Translations under genes and position numbers: made by a program
Notes under the pieces: generated by a model
What the model was told of the DNA's origin: nothing
Databases searched by the model: none
What the model saw: only the letters and a program-made list of their open reading frames with translations
From: Oceanicola sp. D3
GTDB lineage: Bacteria; Pseudomonadota; Alphaproteobacteria; Rhodobacterales; Rhodobacteraceae
Assembly (NCBI RefSeq): GCF_006351965.1
Contig: NZ_CP040932.1
Location: 2,976,001-3,040,000, forward strand
Length of the DNA: 64,000 bases
Reading direction: 5' to 3'
Shown here: piece by piece, positions 62,464 through 64,000 of the stretch
Layout of the letters: every line of letters begins with the position of its first letter
How positions within the stretch are numbered: position 1 is the stretch's first letter

Positions 62464-63789
62464 ATGTCTGCCCCTGCCCCGCCCAACGCCGAGTCTTCGG
62501 CCCCAGAGACCCTGCTGCTTGGGCAGATCATCGACTTTACCGCTGATCCCTTTGCCACACCGCCGCCGGACTGCGCCCGCCACCTGTCGCGCGGGGCGAT
62601 CCTTTTGCGGGGCGGAAAGATCGCCGAAGTCGGCCCTGCAGCGCGCCTGGGAGAGGCGCACCCCACCGCTCGCCGGGTGGATTATGGCGCGGCGCTGCTG
62701 CTTCCCGGCTTTGTCGATGCCCATGCGCACTACCCGCAAACCGGCATCATCGCCTCATGGGGCAAGCGGCTGATCGACTGGCTGGAAGGCTATACCTTCC
62801 CCGAAGAGAGCCGGTTTAGCGATGCGCTCTACGCCGCCACGATCGCCGGGCGCTACCTAGATCTGGCGATTGCCAATGGCACCACGACGGTTGCCAGCTT
62901 CTGCACCTCTCACCCCGAGAGCGTCACCGCCTTCTTTCAGGCTGCGCAGGCCCGAGGCATGGCGGTGGTGGGCGGCAAGGTGGCGATGGATCGCAACGCG
63001 CCCGAGGCGCTGCTCGATACGCCTGAGCGGGCCTATGACGAGAGCAAGGCGCTGCTCCAGCGCTGGCATGGGCAAGGGCGTGCGCGTTATGCCATCACCC
63101 CTCGTTTCACGCCCACATCGAGCGAAGCGCAGCTGGAGGCCATGGGCGCACTTTGGGCCGAACACCCCGATTGCGCCATGCAAACGCACCTCAGTGAGCA
63201 GGCGGAAGAAATTGCCTGGGTAAAGGAGCTTTGCCCCGATGCCGAGGATTACCTTGCCACCTATGAGCGGCACGGCCTCATCGGCCCGGGGGCTCTCTTC
63301 GGCCATGCCATCCACCTCACCCCGCGAGAGCGGGCAAGATTGGCCGAGAGCGGCTCATCGGTGGTGCATTGCCCGACATCGAACACCTTTATCGGCTCCG
63401 GTGTTTTCGATGCCGCCGGGTTGGCGGCGGAGGGTGTTACAACCGGCTTGGCGACTGATACGGGGGGCGGCTCGTCATTTTCTATGCTGCGCACCATGGG
63501 GGCCGCCTATGAGATCAGCCAGCTCAATGGCGCGGTGCTGCACCCGGCGCAGCTTTTGTGGCTGGCCACCGAAGGCTCGGCCCGCGCGTTGCGGATGGAG
63601 AGCGAGGTGGGCACGCTCGCGGTTGGAAGTGCCGCCGATATCATTGCGCTAGACCTTGCCTCCACCCCCGCCATCGCCCAGCGGGCCGCGCGTGCGGGCG
63701 ATATTTGGGAGGCGGTGTTTCCGACGATGATGATGGGGGACGACCGCGCGATCAAAGCCGTTTGGATCGGTGGCGTTGGCCGCCGCTGA
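62464..63789 (+). CDS. guaD: Guanine deaminase
   Basis: A 441-residue amidohydrolase that turns guanine into xanthine. Zinc ligands: PGFVDAHAHYPQTGI, QTHLSEQAEEI, FGHAIHLTPRE and ATDTGGGSSFSM. The substrate-binding SWGKRLIDWLEGYTFPEE is characteristic. The start MSAPAPPNAESS is at 62464, divergent from mgtE. A purine salvage or degradation role is likely. Confidence 0.93.
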   Translation: MSAPAPPNAESSAPETLLLGQIIDFTADPFATPPPDCARHLSRGAILLRGGKIAEVGPAARLGEAHPTARRVDYGAALLLPGFVDAHAHYPQTGIIASWGKRLIDWLEGYTFPEESRFSDALYAATIAGRYLDLAIANGTTTVASFCTSHPESVTAFFQAAQARGMAVVGGKVAMDRNAPEALLDTPERAYDESKALLQRWHGQGRARYAITPRFTPTSSEAQLEAMGALWAEHPDCAMQTHLSEQAEEIAWVKELCPDAEDYLATYERHGLIGPGALFGHAIHLTPRERARLAESGSSVVHCPTSNTFIGSGVFDAAGLAAEGVTTGLATDTGGGSSFSMLRTMGAAYEISQLNGAVLHPAQLLWLATEGSARALRMESEVGTLAVGSAADIIALDLASTPAIAQRAARAGDIWEAVFPTMMMGDDRAIKAVWIGGVGRR

Positions 63790-63813
63790 TCACGGTGCCC
63801 ACCGCACGTCACT

Positions 63814-64000
63814 CTAGCAGGGCCGTGCCAGCACCAAGACCCGCACCGCCCCTGCATGGCCCTCACCGTAAAGGCTGGCGTTGGGGAGCAGCATGTTGCG
63901 ATTGTGCCCGGCTGAGCCTTTCCACCCCGCCACCGCCTGCGCAGCCGTTGGATAACCGAACGACAGGTTTTCTGCCACGAGACAGGCTTGAAGGCCCTGC
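63814..64000 (-). CDS. CAP/SCP-domain protein (C-terminal part, truncated by the window)
   Basis: The minus strand from 64000 to the TAG at 63814 reads QGLQACLVAENLSFGYPT then AAQAVAGWKGSAGHNRNMLL and an end VLVLARPC. The AENLSFGY, AVAGWKxSxGHxxNML pattern is the signature of CAP (cysteine-rich secretory, PR-1) domains. The 5' part is outside the window. Confidence 0.8.
   Translation of the reverse strand, partial: QGLQACLVAENLSFGYPTAAQAVAGWKGSAGHNRNMLLPNASLYGEGHAGAVRVLVLARPC

Overview
The window is a contiguous stretch of high-GC alphaproteobacterial chromosome. Gene content and order point to the family Rhodobacteraceae (roseobacter or Rhodobacter relatives). The evidence is the FtsY/XseA/PurD housekeeping set, an RpoH and a group of small Rhodobacteraceae-type proteins (DUF6476, DUF6324 and DUF4389 types), a PssA-Psd-PmtA phosphatidylcholine route, a tRNA-His with A73 and no encoded G-1, and SOS boxes of the GTTC-N7-GTTC type. 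Nearly all of it is ordinary core chromosome. I see no prophage, IS element, CRISPR array or rRNA.

Layout. 0-12.5 kb: a secreted protein (cut at the edge), ftsY, an HWE/HisKA_2-type sensor kinase divergent from an AlkB-like monooxygenase, xseA divergent from purD, an FG-GAP-like secreted protein, an FdVI-type [2Fe-2S] ferredoxin, an orphan OB-fold protein matching the tail of DnaE2 behind its own SOS box, a peptidoglycan-binding lipoprotein and an M3 oligoendopeptidase. 12.5-20 kb: a cupin, a membrane-lipid operon (psd, pssA, pmtA) below rpoH, an oxidoreductase, rluD and tRNA-His. 20-25.3 kb: a MarR-GNAT regulator/acetyltransferase, mmcB with an SOS-like box, and a pair made of a four-TM coiled-coil protein and a ClpP-like periplasmic protein.

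25.4-35.2 kb: a riboflavin/NusB block on the minus strand (nrdR-ribD, then ribE-orf-ribBX-ribH-nusB). It is split by a three-gene capsule cassette (kpsS, a Wza-like exporter, kpsC) on the plus strand. 35.2-49.6 kb: yjbQ, an intradiol dioxygenase, small secreted proteins including a duplicated Cys-rich one, a DCC thiol oxidoreductase, an SLC13 permease, an MFS carrier, msrA, an acetyltransferase, prmA, an XRE regulator divergent from a desaturase with two palindromic operators, a DMT permease, a NUDIX hydrolase and DUF983. 49.8-52.1 kb: an EF-hand protein followed by an ECF sigma factor, a probable anti-sigma factor and a CpxP/CnrX-like periplasmic protein. 52.2-56.3 kb: the dnaG-rpoD macromolecular synthesis pair. 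56.3-57.7 kb: a small lower-GC insert carrying a PD-(D/E)XK-like gene and a YefM/YoeB toxin-antitoxin pair. 57.7-64 kb: an IMPACT-like protein, HlyU, DUF1294, an SDR, a YmdB-type phosphodiesterase, 5-formyl-THF cyclo-ligase, mgtE, guanine deaminase and the C-terminal end of a CAP-domain protein.

The signals least explained by known features are: a 28-bp element of three TGCAT cores at exact 11-bp spacing, present at two distant intergenic sites; the SOS-box-linked orphan DnaE2 OB fold; the coiled-coil/ClpP-like pair; and the nuclease-like gene plus toxin-antitoxin insert behind rpoD. All names rest on motif and family recognition by eye; no database search was run.
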